Source: Variovorax paradoxus (GTDB lineage Bacteria > Pseudomonadota > Gammaproteobacteria > Burkholderiales > Burkholderiaceae_C). Taken from it: a DNA stretch of 64,000 bases. The stretch lies in NCBI RefSeq assembly GCF_030811855.1, contig NZ_JAUSRN010000004.1:62001-126000 (forward strand), written 5' to 3'. Both the position numbers and the translations under genes were made by a program. The notes beneath the pieces are model-generated. The model searched no databases. It was given only the letters and a program-made list of their open reading frames with translations, and was not told the DNA's origin. Below are positions 63,374 through 64,000 of the stretch, piece after piece (position 1 is the first letter of the stretch; the number at the start of each line of letters is the position of its first letter).

Positions 63374-64000
63374 CTACGGCCGCGGCTGCTGGTCCACCCA
63401 TTGCACGACCTCGGCCACCACCGCGTCGGTGGCCGCGGCCAGGGCCTTGACGCCGCCAGGCGCGTTGGCGCTCGGCGCGGGACGCCGCACGGTGAAGGTC
63501 CGCTGGCCCACCACGCGGTCGCCGCCGCTGCCGCCGCGGATCAGCGTCGCGCGCAGGCGGACCAGGCCGACGCTGCTGCCGGCCGATTCGAAGTAGTGGC
63601 TGAACTCGTCGAGCGAGATCCGCAGCGTGTCGGGCACCTTGCCCTGGGCGCGCGCGAGGGTCGCGCTTTCGTCCGGGCCGAGCACGGTGCGACGCTCGGC
63701 GAGCGCATCGCGCAGCCGCTGGCGCAGAAGCTGCGCCGGCGGCAGGCTCCAGCGCGACTGGCCGTAGGGACGCAGCTCGTTGGCATCGGCATAGCCAAGG
63801 CGGTAAAGGATCTGCGTGCCGTCGAGCCGGGTGTTGCTCTCGATCTCGGCGAGTGCAAGCGTGGGCAATGCGGCCGCGGGTGGCTGGGCGGCACTGGCCT
63901 CTGTGGCAGCGCCGGGCCCGAAGTCGTACAGCGTGGCGCGCACCGGCTTGTCCGGCAGCGCGCCGCAGCCGGCAATAATCAGCAGCGCCAGGCCGGCGGC
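63374..64000 (-). CDS. ABC-type transport auxiliary lipoprotein (partial, start outside the window)
   Basis: At least 208 residues; the frame runs off the window edge at 64000, so the first few residues are missing. The visible N-terminus is a lipoprotein signal ending in the lipobox IAGC, followed by the auxiliary lipoprotein domain (TLYDFGP, IESNTRLDGTQILYRLGYADANELRPYGQSRW, LRISLDEFSHYFES). Such proteins support MlaFED/PqiABC-like lipid ABC transporters from the outer membrane side. The partner genes probably lie just beyond the edge. Confidence 0.85.
   Translation of the reverse strand, partial: AAGLALLIIAGCGALPDKPVRATLYDFGPGAATEASAAQPPAAALPTLALAEIESNTRLDGTQILYRLGYADANELRPYGQSRWSLPPAQLLRQRLRDALAERRTVLGPDESATLARAQGKVPDTLRISLDEFSHYFESAGSSVGLVRLRATLIRGGSGGDRVVGQRTFTVRRPAPSANAPGGVKALAAATDAVVAEVVQWVDQQPRP

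Overview
The window is GC-rich, densely packed, and reads as a chromosome segment of a betaproteobacterium of the family Comamonadaceae, most likely Variovorax or a close relative. This placement is inferred from protein resemblance, several orphan Bug-type (tripartite tricarboxylate transporter) binding proteins, and the housekeeping order exoA/pyrE, gatBAC, mreBCD, mrdA. I see no tRNA, rRNA, insertion sequence, phage gene or CRISPR array. No gene-free stretch exceeds 300 bases; the longest is 13294-13581, which holds a long inverted repeat.

Layout. (1) 75-3384: lplT, alr and a small membrane protein. (2) 3338-7155: a LysR regulator, an EamA exporter, a PanE-like reductase and a class II aldolase. 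(3) 7290-17926, minus strand: a homoprotocatechuate (3,4-dihydroxyphenylacetate) meta-cleavage set, hpaR-hpaG1-hpaG2-bug-hpaE-ligA-like-ligB-like-hpaF-hpaH-hpaI, followed by an IlvD/Edd dehydratase and a second bug gene. The usual HpaD ring-cleavage enzyme is replaced by a LigA/LigB-type pair. A palindrome upstream of hpaR is the likely operator. (4) 18026-26587: radA, a lipoprotein, a small membrane protein, rdgC, ilvE, a zf-CHCC protein, a membrane protein, an O-antigen ligase-like protein and a two-component system. (5) 26654-30336: two ketoacyl synthases and a halogenase-like flavoprotein, resembling part of an aryl-polyene-type cluster. (6) 30487-32785: AmpG-like permease and M48 peptidase.

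(7) 33029-45808, plus strand, is the most interesting region: a nitrogen-scavenging cluster for biuret and probably related condensed ureas. It encodes allophanate hydrolase (AtzF), a NitT/TauT-type ABC importer, an AtzH-like protein, a BMP-type ABC importer, a formamidase-like nitrilase, a biuret hydrolase (BiuH), a second isochorismatase-fold hydrolase (a triuret hydrolase candidate) and a GntR regulator. Two transcription units each start behind a sigma-54 type GG-N10-GC promoter. In both, a CTTGTA-NN-CAAG palindrome follows exactly 7 bp later and covers the predicted start site.

(8) 45813-56322: exoA, pyrE, a DUF4124 protein, gatB-gatA-gatC, and mreB-mreC-mreD-mrdA (cell-shape machinery), with an intrinsic terminator between mreB and mreC. 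(9) 56465-63067: a homogentisate pathway (fahA, hmgA, a DUF2783 protein, a flavin monooxygenase, an MBL-fold hydrolase) divergent from an IclR regulator with a long operator-like inverted repeat between them. (10) 63104-64000: a DUF3185 protein and the 3' part of an ABC auxiliary lipoprotein gene cut by the window edge.

The window thus carries two separate lower pathways for hydroxyphenylacetates (homoprotocatechuate and homogentisate) and one for biuret-type nitrogen, set between conserved housekeeping blocks. Several families of intergenic palindromic repeats recur at gene boundaries.
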